Notes: a model not told the origin generated them from the letters alone. A stretch of DNA of 21,008 nt from Bacillota bacterium (GCA_023418925.1 JAEZYS010000023.1:1-21008); one strand, 5' to 3'. Shown: positions 6,918 to 14,507, numbered from the stretch's first letter. Numbers and translations are program-made.

Positions 6918-6946
6918 ATTATAACATTATAATATTATAAAATCAA
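6918..6946 (-). promoter_or_regulatory. promoter of the PD-(D/E)XK-like gene, overlapping a hairpin
   Basis: On the minus strand TTGATT (6941-6946), a 17-base spacer and TATAAT (6918-6923). The -35 box overlaps the arm of the inverted repeat at 6943-6978. The start would be near 6911, leaving a short leader with AAAGG as ribosome binding site. Confidence 0.65.
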
Positions 6947-6978
6947 ATGGTCGGTATTTTCACTTACCGACCATTTGA
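6943..6978 (-). terminator. 14-pair perfect inverted repeat, terminator of the Asn/Gln-rich mini-gene
   Basis: TCAAATGGTCGGTA and its exact complement flank an 8-base loop (6957-6964). On the minus strand the stem is followed by TTTTAT, so it can terminate the mini-gene that ends at 7014. It also touches the -35 box of the next minus-strand gene and could serve as an operator. Confidence 0.7.
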
Positions 6979-7013
6979 CTTAACCTATAAATAACAGAAT
7001 ATTAGGAGAATAA

Positions 7014-7139
7014 TTAGAAATTATTATCCTTGTTATTATTGTTTTTATTATTCTGGTTATTCTGGTTGTTCTGATTATTCTGGTTGTTCTGATTATTCTG
7101 GTTGTTCTTATTCTGGTTGTTTTGATTATTTTTATTCAT
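7014..7139 (-). CDS. 41-residue Asn/Gln/Lys-rich low-complexity protein
   Basis: A complete small gene. The start ATG at 7137-7139 follows an excellent ribosome binding site, AAAGGAGTGAT (GGAG at 7151-7154), and the frame ends with TAA at 7014-7016. The protein begins MNKNNQNNQNKNNQNNQ and consists of Asn, Gln and Lys apart from Met1 and the last residues DNNF. Its core is a tandem NNQNNQ repeat encoded by an 18-base unit. There is no signal peptide, membrane segment or cysteine. A promoter (7222-7250) and a strong hairpin (6943-6978) bracket it as a single-gene unit, which argues that it is expressed. Such composition suggests disorder or prion-like self-association. I do not recognise a function; roles in spore structures, RNA binding or stress granule-like bodies would all be guesses. 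Confidence 0.75.
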   Translation of the reverse strand: MNKNNQNNQNKNNQNNQNNQNNQNNQNNQNNKNNNNKDNNF

Positions 7140-7221
7140 AGTAATTATCACTCCTTTACGTAACTTATTATTTCAAACCTTTAAATTATTATTCAAAATT
7201 ATAATTAGTCATGTTATGTAA

Positions 7222-7250
7222 ATTATAGTTATTTTGTTAAATATGCTCAA
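7222..7250 (-). promoter_or_regulatory. promoter of the Asn/Gln-rich mini-gene
   Basis: On the minus strand TTGAGC (7245-7250), a 17-base spacer and TATAAT (7222-7227). Start near 7215, leaving a leader of about 75 bases that is AT-rich without obvious structure. Confidence 0.65.
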
Positions 7251-7288
7251 TTAAAAATAATAAAATTATCTGATAAATAGAAAAAAAC

Positions 7289-7317
7289 TTGTAATTATCA
7301 TTGAATTATGATATTAT
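7289..7317 (+). promoter_or_regulatory. promoter of the phosphoglycerate-mutase-like gene
   Basis: TTGTAA (7289-7294), a 17-base spacer and TATTAT (7312-7317), with a start near 7324 and a short leader to the gene at 7355. Confidence 0.55.
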
Positions 7318-7354
7318 TTTTATATAAAATAATGTGAAGGACTTGAAAATAAAT

Positions 7355-8569
7355 ATGAAGTATGTTGTTCTGTTATGCGATGGTATGGCTGACTATCCTG
7401 TTGAGGAGCTTGGTGGAGAAACTCCGATGAGTAAATCCGTTACTCCAAATATGGATAAGCTTGCAAAGGATTCTGTTATAGGCCTTGTTAAGACAGTTGC
7501 CGATGGAATGAAACCAGGTTCAGATGTTGCTAATTTATCTGTTCTTGGATACGATCCGGCTGTTTGTTATACAGGTCGTTCTCCGCTTGAGGCTGGTTCA
7601 ATCGGAATTGATATGAAATCTGATGATGTTTCATTCAGATGTAATCTTGTTACAGTTTCTGATGAAGATGATTTTTCACAGAAAACACTTGTAGATTATT
7701 GTGCTGATGATATTTCAACAGCTGAAGCTGATATCCTTGTAAAGTATCTTGCTGAACATTTTGATAATGATGAATTTACATTATATAGTGGTGTCAGTTA
7801 CAGGCATTGTCTTATCTGGCATAAGGGAACACTTGATGTAGGAACTCTTACTCCTCCTCATGATATCACAGGAAGAAAGGTTACTGAATATATTCCTGCA
7901 CATCAAAATGCTAAAAAAATTTATGATATGATGAAAAAGAGCGTTGAGCTTTTAAAGAATCATCCAGTTAACCTAGACAGAATAAAGAGAGGACTTCGTC
8001 CTGCAAACTGTGTATGGTTCTGGGGCGAAGGTGTCAGAGCACAGCTTAAGGATTTCAAGGAATATTACGGATTAAATGGTTCAATGATTTCTGCAGTAGA
8101 CCTTCTTAAAGGTATTGGCAAGTTTGCAAATATGCACGTTGTAGATGTTGAAGGTGCTACTGGTTACATAGATACAAACTTCAAGGGCAAGGCAGATGCT
8201 GCAATCAAGGAACTTGCAGACGGGCAGGATTTTGTTTATATTCATGTTGAAGCACCTGATGAATGTGGACATAGAAATGAAATTGAAAACAAGGTTAAGG
8301 CTATTGAAATAATTGATAAGGACATTCTTGGACGTATGCTTCCAGAACTTGAAAAGTATGATGATTACAAGATCATTATTCTGCCAGACCATGCGACACC
8401 TCTTGCGTTAAAGACACATACAAATGATATGGTTCCATTCCTCATTTATACAAAGGGTGTAAAGGTGTGCGGCAAGGATACATTCAATGAAAAAACAGCA
8501 GCTGAAACCGGTGTTGTCATTGAAAAGGGTCCTGAAATAATGAAGTATTTTATTAATCTTCATAAATAA
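7355..8569 (+). CDS. cofactor-independent phosphoglycerate mutase family protein, proposed homoserine kinase
   Basis: A 404-residue member of the alkaline-phosphatase superfamily, archaeal-type phosphoglycerate mutase branch. It begins MKYVVLLCDGMADYP with the first metal-binding Asp, followed by TPNMDKLA, PGSDVANLSVLGYDP with the catalytic Ser, and YTGRSPLEAGSIGI. The C-terminal metal sites are in YIHVEAPDECGHRNE and ILPDHATPLALKTHTNDMVPF. Bacterial members close to this form were proposed as alternative homoserine kinases for threonine synthesis (TIGR02535); no thrC or hom gene is in the window, though asd and dapA lie nearby. GTG at 7334 and TTG at 7343 lack proper spacing; the ATG at 7355, 13 bases after AAGGA, matches the conserved N-terminus. 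Single gene with promoter and terminator. Confidence 0.85.
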   Translation: MKYVVLLCDGMADYPVEELGGETPMSKSVTPNMDKLAKDSVIGLVKTVADGMKPGSDVANLSVLGYDPAVCYTGRSPLEAGSIGIDMKSDDVSFRCNLVTVSDEDDFSQKTLVDYCADDISTAEADILVKYLAEHFDNDEFTLYSGVSYRHCLIWHKGTLDVGTLTPPHDITGRKVTEYIPAHQNAKKIYDMMKKSVELLKNHPVNLDRIKRGLRPANCVWFWGEGVRAQLKDFKEYYGLNGSMISAVDLLKGIGKFANMHVVDVEGATGYIDTNFKGKADAAIKELADGQDFVYIHVEAPDECGHRNEIENKVKAIEIIDKDILGRMLPELEKYDDYKIIILPDHATPLALKTHTNDMVPFLIYTKGVKVCGKDTFNEKTAAETGVVIEKGPEIMKYFINLHK

Positions 8570-8610
8570 ACTGAAAGCAAAGATAAAGATTAAGTTTAGC
8601 ATTCAATCTT

Positions 8611-8656
8611 TAAAAAAGCCCCCTGAATTCATAAGAATCCAGAGGGCTTTTTTTAG
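8611..8656. terminator. bidirectional terminator between two convergent genes
   Basis: AAAAAAGCCC and GGGCTTTTTT flank an inner helix with two mismatches and an ATAA loop (8631-8634). Runs of A before and T after the stem make it effective on both strands, serving the gene ending at 8569 and oadB ending at 8689. Confidence 0.9.
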
Positions 8657-8688
8657 AATTACACTTTCGTATAAAATTCAGGTTTCCA

Positions 8689-9888
8689 TTAATATGGGAT
8701 TATGCTGAGGAGAACACCGGCAGCTACTGCTGAACCGATAACACCTGCAACGTTTGGTCCCATAGCATGCATGAGAAGGAAGTTTGTTGGATTTTCCTGT
8801 GAGCCAACCTTTTGTGATACTCTGGCAGCCATTGGAACAGCAGAAACACCTGCTGAACCGATAAGTGGGTTAACCTTACCACCAGTAACAAGGCACATTA
8901 GCTTTCCGAAGAGAACACCTGTAGCAGTACCAATTCCAAAAGCAAAAACACCAAGTAAAATTACACCGCCGAATTTTGGGTTAATAATCTTATCCGCAGT
9001 TGTTGTAGCACCAACAGAAACACCAAGGAATATTGTGATGATGTTCATAAGCTCATTCTGAGCTGTTTTGCAGATTCTGTCTACAACGCCGCTTTCCTTG
9101 AAGAGGTTACCGAGCATAAGCATACCAACGAGTGGAGCAGCTGATGGAACAAGAAGCGAAATAATAATTGTAACAGCGATAGGGAAGATAATCTTTTCTG
9201 TCTGTGAGACAGTTCTGAGCTGAGTCATTACAACTGCACGCTCTTTCTTTGTTGTAAGAAGCTTCATTATCGGAGGCTGAATAATCGGAACGAGCGCCAT
9301 GTAAGTATATGCTGCAAGAGCAATAGTACCTGTATCAACGTCAAAACCGCCCTTAGCTAAAAGTTTACTTGATACATAAATAGCAGTCGGGCCGTCAGCA
9401 CCACCAATGATAGAAATTGCACCTGCTTCCTGAGGGGTGAATCCAAGGAATGCAGCGCCAATAAATGTAAGGAAGATACCAGCCTGTGCAGCAGCTCCAA
9501 GAAGGAAGCTCTTTGGATTAGCAATAAGCGGACCGAAGTCGGTCATACAACCAATGCCAAGGAAGATAAGTGGCGGGAATATCTGAAGCTTAACTCCAAG
9601 ATAAAGCAGGTCAAGAAGGCCGCCTTCATGAAGAATTTTTCCGAAATCGATTGAATTGCCATTACTTATATCGAATAATTCAGGGTGGTACATTCCTGTA
9701 AGAGGAAGGTTTGTTAGAAGCATTCCGAATGCAATCGGAAGAAGTAAAAGTGGTTCAAATTTATGCTTAATTGCAAGATACATAAAAATGAATGAGATGA
9801 GAATCATTACACATGATTGCCATGTGAGGTTATACAAACCTGATGTCATCCATAGATCCTTGAGTGTTTCAAGAAAGTTAGATATCAT
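8689..9888 (-). CDS. oadB: sodium-translocating decarboxylase, beta subunit
   Basis: A 399-residue polytopic membrane protein with about ten hydrophobic segments, of normal length for OadB/GcdB/MmdB. Signature stretches are PLIFLGIGCMTDFGPLIANP, GAISIIGGADGPTAIYVSSKL (the conserved Asp of the sodium path), and near the C-terminus NPLIGSAGVSAVPMAARVSQ and FLLMHAMGPNVAGVIGSAVAAG. The subunit removes CO2 from carboxybiotin and pumps Na+ out of the cell. Its substrate (oxaloacetate, methylmalonyl-CoA or glutaconyl-CoA) is set by an alpha subunit that is not in the window. It follows the gamma subunit by 18 bases; GGGAG lies 11 bases before the ATG. Confidence 0.95.
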   Translation of the reverse strand: MISNFLETLKDLWMTSGLYNLTWQSCVMILISFIFMYLAIKHKFEPLLLLPIAFGMLLTNLPLTGMYHPELFDISNGNSIDFGKILHEGGLLDLLYLGVKLQIFPPLIFLGIGCMTDFGPLIANPKSFLLGAAAQAGIFLTFIGAAFLGFTPQEAGAISIIGGADGPTAIYVSSKLLAKGGFDVDTGTIALAAYTYMALVPIIQPPIMKLLTTKKERAVVMTQLRTVSQTEKIIFPIAVTIIISLLVPSAAPLVGMLMLGNLFKESGVVDRICKTAQNELMNIITIFLGVSVGATTTADKIINPKFGGVILLGVFAFGIGTATGVLFGKLMCLVTGGKVNPLIGSAGVSAVPMAARVSQKVGSQENPTNFLLMHAMGPNVAGVIGSAVAAGVLLSIIPY

Positions 9889-9906
9889 TGATAATACAGC
9901 TCCCTT

Positions 9907-10290
9907 TTAAATTTGACTTGTACTTTGGCAGATTCCAGCCAATCCCCAGGTTGTTCTTCTTTGATGTCTGCCAGATTTTTTTATACTGCGAATTGCGTAA
10001 ACTGTGTCTCCGTCTGACATTGCAGCAACTGCTGCAGCAATAACAGCTGCTATCTCGTCATCTATTCCGTCATAGACTGCTCTTGATTGAACAGGTGAAT
10101 CAGCATTTTTTTTTTGTGCTGATTTTGTTACATCAACTTTTTCTTTTTTTGTTGAATCATTCTTGATAAAATCAAAAAATTTACCAAGAAGCCAAACAAA
10201 CAGAATAAGAATAATGAGTCCCAAGAACACTACAGTAAGTCCTGTTATTACAACAGAAAAGACATAGCCGATATCCATTTGCATTCCCAT
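9907..10290 (-). CDS. oadG: sodium-pump decarboxylase, gamma subunit
   Basis: A 127-residue protein with one N-terminal membrane helix (about residues 7-36: VFSVVITGLTVVFLGLIILI), a charged linker rich in Lys, then an Ala-rich helix (DDEIAAVIAAAVAAM) and the C-terminal YAIRSIKKSGRHQRRTTWGLAG, typical of OadG-family proteins. OadG anchors the soluble carboxyltransferase to the beta subunit. The start has AAGGAG at the right distance (9 bases). It is first in a two-gene operon with oadB. The usual alpha and biotin-carrier genes are absent from this operon. Confidence 0.85.
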   Translation of the reverse strand: MGMQMDIGYVFSVVITGLTVVFLGLIILILFVWLLGKFFDFIKNDSTKKEKVDVTKSAQKKNADSPVQSRAVYDGIDDEIAAVIAAAVAAMSDGDTVYAIRSIKKSGRHQRRTTWGLAGICQSTSQI

Positions 10291-10324
10291 GATTAAAAAC
10301 TCCTTTTAAATCAATATCTAGTTT

Positions 10325-10353
10325 ATTATACTATATTTGTATCCACAAAGCAA
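10325..10353 (-). promoter_or_regulatory. promoter of oadG-oadB
   Basis: On the minus strand TTGCTT (10348-10353), a 17-base spacer and a perfect TATAAT (10325-10330). Confidence 0.7.
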
Positions 10354-10424
10354 GATGTTTTTTGTAAAATCTCCATAAAATATATTTTTTGAACATTATT
10401 ACATATTATAGTACATTATGTGTG

Positions 10425-10453
10425 TTAACATATTAACTGGTTTATGTTATAAT
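10425..10453 (+). promoter_or_regulatory. promoter of the MscS-family gene
   Basis: TTAACA (10425-10430), a 17-base spacer and TATAAT (10448-10453), divergent from the oadG promoter with about 70 bases between them. Confidence 0.75.
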
Positions 10454-10527
10454 TTCCTTAATATTTAGAAATATGAAAAAAGATATAATTATATTTATAC
10501 AGAAACAAAGTGAGAGGATGTAATGCT

Positions 10528-11394
10528 TTGAATTTAAATATTATGAAAGATATCATTGACGTAACCTCAGAGAATCTGAATCCTGGTTTGATTGAAACAC
10601 TTTTTGAAAAGCTTGTATCATTTCTTCCTACAATATTTTTGGCGGTCCTTATATTTATTATTGGAACACTCCTTAATAAAATTGTACTGAAAATACTTAC
10701 AAGGGGATTGAAGAAAAGCAAGCTTGATAAAACTGTGCATGGATTTCTCAGATCAATGGTAAGGGTTGTGCTTTATGCATTCACCTTAATTATTACCTTG
10801 TCAATACTGCAAATTCCTATGAGTTCTATAATAGCTGTAATTGGTGCAGCAGGACTTGCGGTAGGTCTTGCACTCCAGGATAGTTTATCAAATATTGCAG
10901 GAGGATTCATACTACTTTTTGCAAAGCCATTTAAGGTTGGCGACTATATTGAAGTTAATGGCATTTCAGGAGTTGTTGATGATATTACAATTTTAAGTAC
11001 CAAGATTACAACCGCAGATAATAAGGTAATTTTCATTCAGAATGGTACTGTTTCAAGTGCAACTATTGTAAACTATACTCAGGAAGAACGCAGAAGAGTG
11101 GACTTTTCTTTTGGAATATCATATGATAATGACTTCAGAAAAGCAATTACAATAATACAGAATGTTGTAGACAAGCATAATCTTATTTTGAAGGAACCTG
11201 AACCTACTATCCGATTAAATGAACTTGCTCAAAGTTCAATGAATATTATAACAAGAGTGTGGGTTAACTCAAATGACTACTGGACAGTATATTATGATAT
11301 AATTGAACAGGTCAAGCTTGAATTTGATATGAATGATATTATAATTCCGTATAATCAGCTTGATGTACATGTTGTCAGCGATAAAAAGCAGTAA
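10528..11394 (+). CDS. mscS: small-conductance mechanosensitive channel, MscS family
   Basis: About 288 residues, close to E. coli MscS. Three hydrophobic segments come first; the third contains the Gly/Ala-rich pore helix GAAGLAVGLALQDSLSNIAGGFILLF. The cytoplasmic beta domain follows (KPFKVGDYIEVNGISGVVDDI, FIQNGTVSSATIVNYT) and the alpha-beta end domain. It opens when membrane tension rises on osmotic downshock and releases solutes. An ATG at 10523 is out of frame and stops at once. The TTG at 10528 lies 9 bases after AGAGGA and is the best start; ATG at 10543 is the alternative. GTG at 10510 precedes the ribosome binding site. Single gene. Confidence 0.92.
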   Translation: MNLNIMKDIIDVTSENLNPGLIETLFEKLVSFLPTIFLAVLIFIIGTLLNKIVLKILTRGLKKSKLDKTVHGFLRSMVRVVLYAFTLIITLSILQIPMSSIIAVIGAAGLAVGLALQDSLSNIAGGFILLFAKPFKVGDYIEVNGISGVVDDITILSTKITTADNKVIFIQNGTVSSATIVNYTQEERRRVDFSFGISYDNDFRKAITIIQNVVDKHNLILKEPEPTIRLNELAQSSMNIITRVWVNSNDYWTVYYDIIEQVKLEFDMNDIIIPYNQLDVHVVSDKKQ

Positions 11395-11400
11395 AATAAA

Positions 11401-11432
11401 AGCACATATGCAGTGAATGTTGCATATGTGCT
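11401..11432 (-). terminator. 12-pair perfect hairpin between mscS and dapB
   Basis: AGCACATATGCA and its complement with an 8-base loop. On the minus strand it is followed by TTTTATTTT, so it can end the asd-dapA-dapB transcript. Confidence 0.7.
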
Positions 11433-11440
11433 TACAGTAT

Positions 11441-11476
11441 AAACCGCTGGTTAATTAAGTAATCAGCGGTTTTCTT
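11441..11476 (+). terminator. terminator of mscS
   Basis: AAACCGCTG (11441-11449) and CAGCGGTTT (11464-11472) form 9 pairs, followed by TTTTCTT on the plus strand. It also forms on the minus strand and stands just after the dapB stop codon. Confidence 0.75.
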
Positions 11477-11478
11477 AA

Positions 11479-12240
11479 TTATATTGTGGATTCAACAAGG
11501 GCAGCCATGTCATAAAGGCCTGCCTTTTTTCCATTGAGGAAAACAGCAGCCCTGACAGAACCAACTCCGAATACTTCCTTTGAAGTAGCTGAATGTGAAA
11601 GTGTAATAACTTCATCTCTTCCTGCAAAGATTACATCATGTTCACCGACAATAGTTCCACCTCTGATAGAGTGGATACCAATTTCACTTTTTTCACGTCT
11701 TTTGCGCTGTGAGTGTCTGTCGTAAACATAATTATATTTATTGTCAAGTGTTTCATTAACTGCATTAGCAAGCATTATTGCAGTTCCGCTTGGAGCATCT
11801 ATCTTTTGGTTGTGGTGTTTTTCAACTATTTCAATATCAAACTGTTCACCTAGAAGTTCAGCAGCAGTTTTAGCAAGATTAATCAAAAGATTTATTCCCA
11901 AGGAAAGATTGAATGTAAAGAAAACAGGAATCTGATCAGCTGCTTTCTTAATCTTTGAAATTTGTTCTTCATTATATCCTGTTGTCGCAAAAACAACAGC
12001 TGTTCCTGTTGAAAGGCAGTAATCAAGTACACTTTCAAGTACAGACGGATGAGAAAAGTCTATAATTACATCTGGCTTTTCCATCATTAGGTGTGGTGCA
12101 GAATATATAGGAAAATCAGAGTAAGCTTCTGTATTGATATCAATTCCGGCAATAGTCTTGCAATCGTTTCTGTCAGCAATTATTGAAGCAATAACCTTGC
12201 CCATCTTACCGTTTGCGCCGCAAATTGCAATGTTGGTCAT
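11479..12240 (-). CDS. dapB: 4-hydroxy-tetrahydrodipicolinate reductase
   Basis: A 253-residue enzyme of normal length for the second committed step of lysine/diaminopimelate synthesis. The N-terminal nucleotide-binding motif is GANGKMG (residues 8-14). The catalytic region EKHHNQKIDAPSGTA has His142, His143 and Lys146, as in the family. The start ATG at 12238-12240 has AAAGGA at 8 bases; the same frame is open further upstream through the dapA gap, but that part lacks homology. It is the last gene of the asd-dapA-dapB operon, separated from dapA by 69 bases that hold a terminator-like hairpin. Product feeds peptidoglycan and lysine. Confidence 0.97.
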   Translation of the reverse strand: MTNIAICGANGKMGKVIASIIADRNDCKTIAGIDINTEAYSDFPIYSAPHLMMEKPDVIIDFSHPSVLESVLDYCLSTGTAVVFATTGYNEEQISKIKKAADQIPVFFTFNLSLGINLLINLAKTAAELLGEQFDIEIVEKHHNQKIDAPSGTAIMLANAVNETLDNKYNYVYDRHSQRKRREKSEIGIHSIRGGTIVGEHDVIFAGRDEVITLSHSATSKEVFGVGSVRAAVFLNGKKAGLYDMAALVESTI

Positions 12241-12262
12241 TTTATCATTCCTTTCAGGTATG

Positions 12263-12301
12263 AAAAAGTACAAAGTACATAATATTTTATGCACTTTGTA
12301 C
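12263..12301 (-). terminator. terminator-like hairpin between dapA and dapB
   Basis: On the minus strand GTACAAAGTGCAT and ATGTACTTTGTAC form 13 pairs with one G-U, and are followed directly by TTTTT (12263-12267). It stands 8 bases after the dapA stop. This form suggests partial termination or processing inside the operon. Confidence 0.65.
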
Positions 12302-12309
12302 CCAGTCAA

Positions 12310-13200
12310 TTACTTAATCAAACCTAATTTTCTCATAGAATCGGCAATAATCTTCTTTTTGCTGTCATCTGTTTCAATAAGAGGAAGTCTTAAGGTACCT
12401 GCATTCATTCCCATGATGTTCATTGCTTCCTTTATAGGAATAGGATTTACATCACAGAAAAGGTTGTCGATCATTTCAAGGTACTTAAGCTGGAGCTTTC
12501 CTGCTTCAGCAAAGTTATTATCAAGACAAAGCTGGCATATTTCATGTGTTTCCTTTGGCATAATGTTAGAAAGAACAGAAATAACACCCTTTGCGCCAAC
12601 TGACATCATAGGTACTGTGAGCGCATCATCACCGCTGTAAACATAGAGGTCGTCACCGCAAGCTTCAATTATCTTTGCAGCATAAGTAACACTTCCGCCT
12701 GCTTCCTTGACCCCTACAATATTAGGGTGCTTTGACAATTCAACAAATGTATCAATTGAAATATTTATGTTTGTTCTAGGAGGAATGTTATACAAAATTA
12801 CAGGGATGTTTACACTGTCAGCAATTGCTGTAAAATGTGCAATAAGTCCCTTTTGTGACGTCTTATTATAATAAGGAGTAACAACAAGAACACAGTCAGC
12901 ACCAAGCTTTTCAGCTTCCTGTGAAAGCTTTATTGCGTAGTTTGTATCATTACTGCCTGTTCCTGCCATAACAGGAATTCTGTGATTTACTCTTTCAACA
13001 GCGAATCTGATACATTCGATATGTTCTTCATCCGTCATGGTTGAAGCTTCACCGGTAGTTCCACATACAAGGATGCAGTCTGTGCCGTTTTCAACCTGAA
13101 AATCTATGTTCTTGCCAAACTGTTCATAGTTAATTGAACCGTCAGCATTCATTGGGGTGACGATAGCAATGCCGGCACCTGTAAATACAGTCTTTTTCAT
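12310..13200 (-). CDS. dapA: 4-hydroxy-tetrahydrodipicolinate synthase
   Basis: A 296-residue aldolase-class enzyme condensing pyruvate with aspartate semialdehyde. All key residues align with the E. coli enzyme at a constant offset of 4: Thr48-Thr49 in CGTTGE, Tyr111 in VTPYYNK, Tyr137 and Arg142 in LYNIPPRTN, and the Schiff-base Lys165 in GVKEAGG. The ATG at 13198-13200 follows GGAG by 6 bases and gives the conserved N-terminus (MKKTVFTGAGIAIVTP); in-frame codons further upstream are not homologous. It lies 122 bases after asd and before dapB, in the lysine-riboswitch operon. Confidence 0.98.
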   Translation of the reverse strand: MKKTVFTGAGIAIVTPMNADGSINYEQFGKNIDFQVENGTDCILVCGTTGEASTMTDEEHIECIRFAVERVNHRIPVMAGTGSNDTNYAIKLSQEAEKLGADCVLVVTPYYNKTSQKGLIAHFTAIADSVNIPVILYNIPPRTNINISIDTFVELSKHPNIVGVKEAGGSVTYAAKIIEACGDDLYVYSGDDALTVPMMSVGAKGVISVLSNIMPKETHEICQLCLDNNFAEAGKLQLKYLEMIDNLFCDVNPIPIKEAMNIMGMNAGTLRLPLIETDDSKKKIIADSMRKLGLIK

Positions 13201-13288
13201 AGAAATCTCCATTCCCTTCTGTTGTTTGTTACGGTTTTGCAAAGCAAAATTCTACTTTTTTATTTGTACAAAAGGAACTAATAACTAT

Positions 13289-13305
13289 GTGAAAAGTATT
13301 TTCAC
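13289..13305. repeat. perfect palindrome GTGAAAAGTATTTTCAC in the asd-dapA gap, copy 2
   Basis: A 7-pair inverted repeat around a 3-base centre, between asd and dapA. Fifteen of its bases recur at 3911-3925 in the leader of the radical SAM gene. No T run follows it on the minus strand, so it is not a normal terminator. Operator or RNA processing site are possible. Confidence 0.5.
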
Positions 13306-13322
13306 GCTAATTATCATTTCAA

Positions 13323-14405
13323 TTAGTCAAAATAACCCTTTGCTGCAAGAAGTTCAGCCATAAGAACTGCACCGCCTGCTGCTCCTCTTAATGTGTTATG
13401 TGAAAGGCAAACAAATTTATAGTCATACTGTGTATCTTCACGAAGTCTTCCGATAGATACAGCCATACCGTTTTCAAGCATTCTGTCAAGCTTAGCCTGT
13501 GGACGGTTATCTTCTTCAAAGTAGTTAAGGAACTGCTTTGGTGCTGATGGAAGGTCAAGTTCCTGTGGAACGCCTCTGAAGTTCTTCCATGCTGTAAGCA
13601 TTTGCTCCTTAGTAGGCTTCATCTTAAACTTAACAAATACAGCAGCTGTGTGTCCGTCTGTAACAGGTACTCTTAAGCACTGAGCTGTGATTGAAGGTTC
13701 TGTAGCATTGACAATCTTGTCACCATCAATTTTACCCCAGATCTTGAGTGGTTCCTGTTCGGACTTTTCTTCTTCACCGCCGATATATGGAATAACGTTA
13801 TCAATGATTTCAGGCATTGTTTCAAATGTCTTACCTGCACCGCTGATAGCCTGGTATGTGCATACGAGAGCTCTTTCAACGCCGAATTCATCCATAAGTG
13901 GGTGAAGAGCAGGAACATAGCTCTGGAGTGAGCAGTTTGACTTAACTGCAATAAAACCCTTCTCTGTTCCGAGACGATTTCTCTGAGCCTTGATGATTTC
14001 AATGTGTTCAGGATTGAGTTCCGGAACAACCATAGGAACATCAGGTGTGTTTCTGTGAGCAGAGTTGTTTGATACTACAGGGCATTCAGCCTTTGCATAT
14101 CTTTCTTCAAGAGCCTTGATCTCATCTTTCTTCATATCAACAGCGCAGAATACAAAATCAACTGCAGAAGCAACCTTTTCAATATCTGCTGTTGCATCGA
14201 GGACAATCATATCTTTCAGGTTTGCAGGAATAGGGGAGGTCATTGCCCATTTTGAGCCTACTGCATCCTCATATTTTTTGCCTGCACTTCTTGGTGAAGC
14301 TGCAAGAACCTTAACATTAAACCATGGGTGTTCAGCAAGGAGGAGTGCAAAGCGTTGCCCTACCATACCTGTAGCGCCTATGATACCTACATTGTACTGT
14401 TTCAT
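13323..14405 (-). CDS. asd: aspartate-semialdehyde dehydrogenase, archaeal/fungal-type branch
   Basis: A 360-residue enzyme that reduces aspartyl phosphate with NADPH to aspartate semialdehyde, the branch point for lysine, threonine and methionine. It has the NADP motif GATGMVGQ (residues 10-17), the active Cys158 in AVKSNCSLQ, and a catalytic His in RVPVTDGHTA. The SNCSLQ context and overall layout match the branch found in archaea, fungi and some bacteria (TIGR00978) rather than the E. coli or Bacillus branches. The ATG at 14403-14405 follows GGAG by 8 bases; earlier in-frame starts fall within the riboswitch terminator. First gene of the operon with dapA and dapB. Confidence 0.95.
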   Translation of the reverse strand: MKQYNVGIIGATGMVGQRFALLLAEHPWFNVKVLAASPRSAGKKYEDAVGSKWAMTSPIPANLKDMIVLDATADIEKVASAVDFVFCAVDMKKDEIKALEERYAKAECPVVSNNSAHRNTPDVPMVVPELNPEHIEIIKAQRNRLGTEKGFIAVKSNCSLQSYVPALHPLMDEFGVERALVCTYQAISGAGKTFETMPEIIDNVIPYIGGEEEKSEQEPLKIWGKIDGDKIVNATEPSITAQCLRVPVTDGHTAAVFVKFKMKPTKEQMLTAWKNFRGVPQELDLPSAPKQFLNYFEEDNRPQAKLDRMLENGMAVSIGRLREDTQYDYKFVCLSHNTLRGAAGGAVLMAELLAAKGYFD

Positions 14406-14438
14406 TTTGATAACTCCTTTACATTTTTTTAGAAAAAT

Positions 14439-14462
14439 AAAAAAATCGGTTGCAAACCGATT
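14439..14462 (-). terminator. terminator of the lysine riboswitch
   Basis: On the minus strand AATCGGTT, loop TGC, AACCGATT, followed by TTTTT. It stands between the riboswitch and the asd ribosome binding site, so lysine-bound RNA would stop here. Confidence 0.85.
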
Positions 14463-14507
14463 CATCATAATATATAATAGAAATACTGACATTATGTCAA
14501 ACATATT

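Noticed and set aside
7021..7140. CRISPR-like repeat array
   Set aside because: The 18-base units are contiguous, without unique spacers, and are explained by the NNQNNQ coding repeat.
13673..14041. Second frame on the minus strand inside asd
   Set aside because: Out-of-frame shadow of asd without a start signal.
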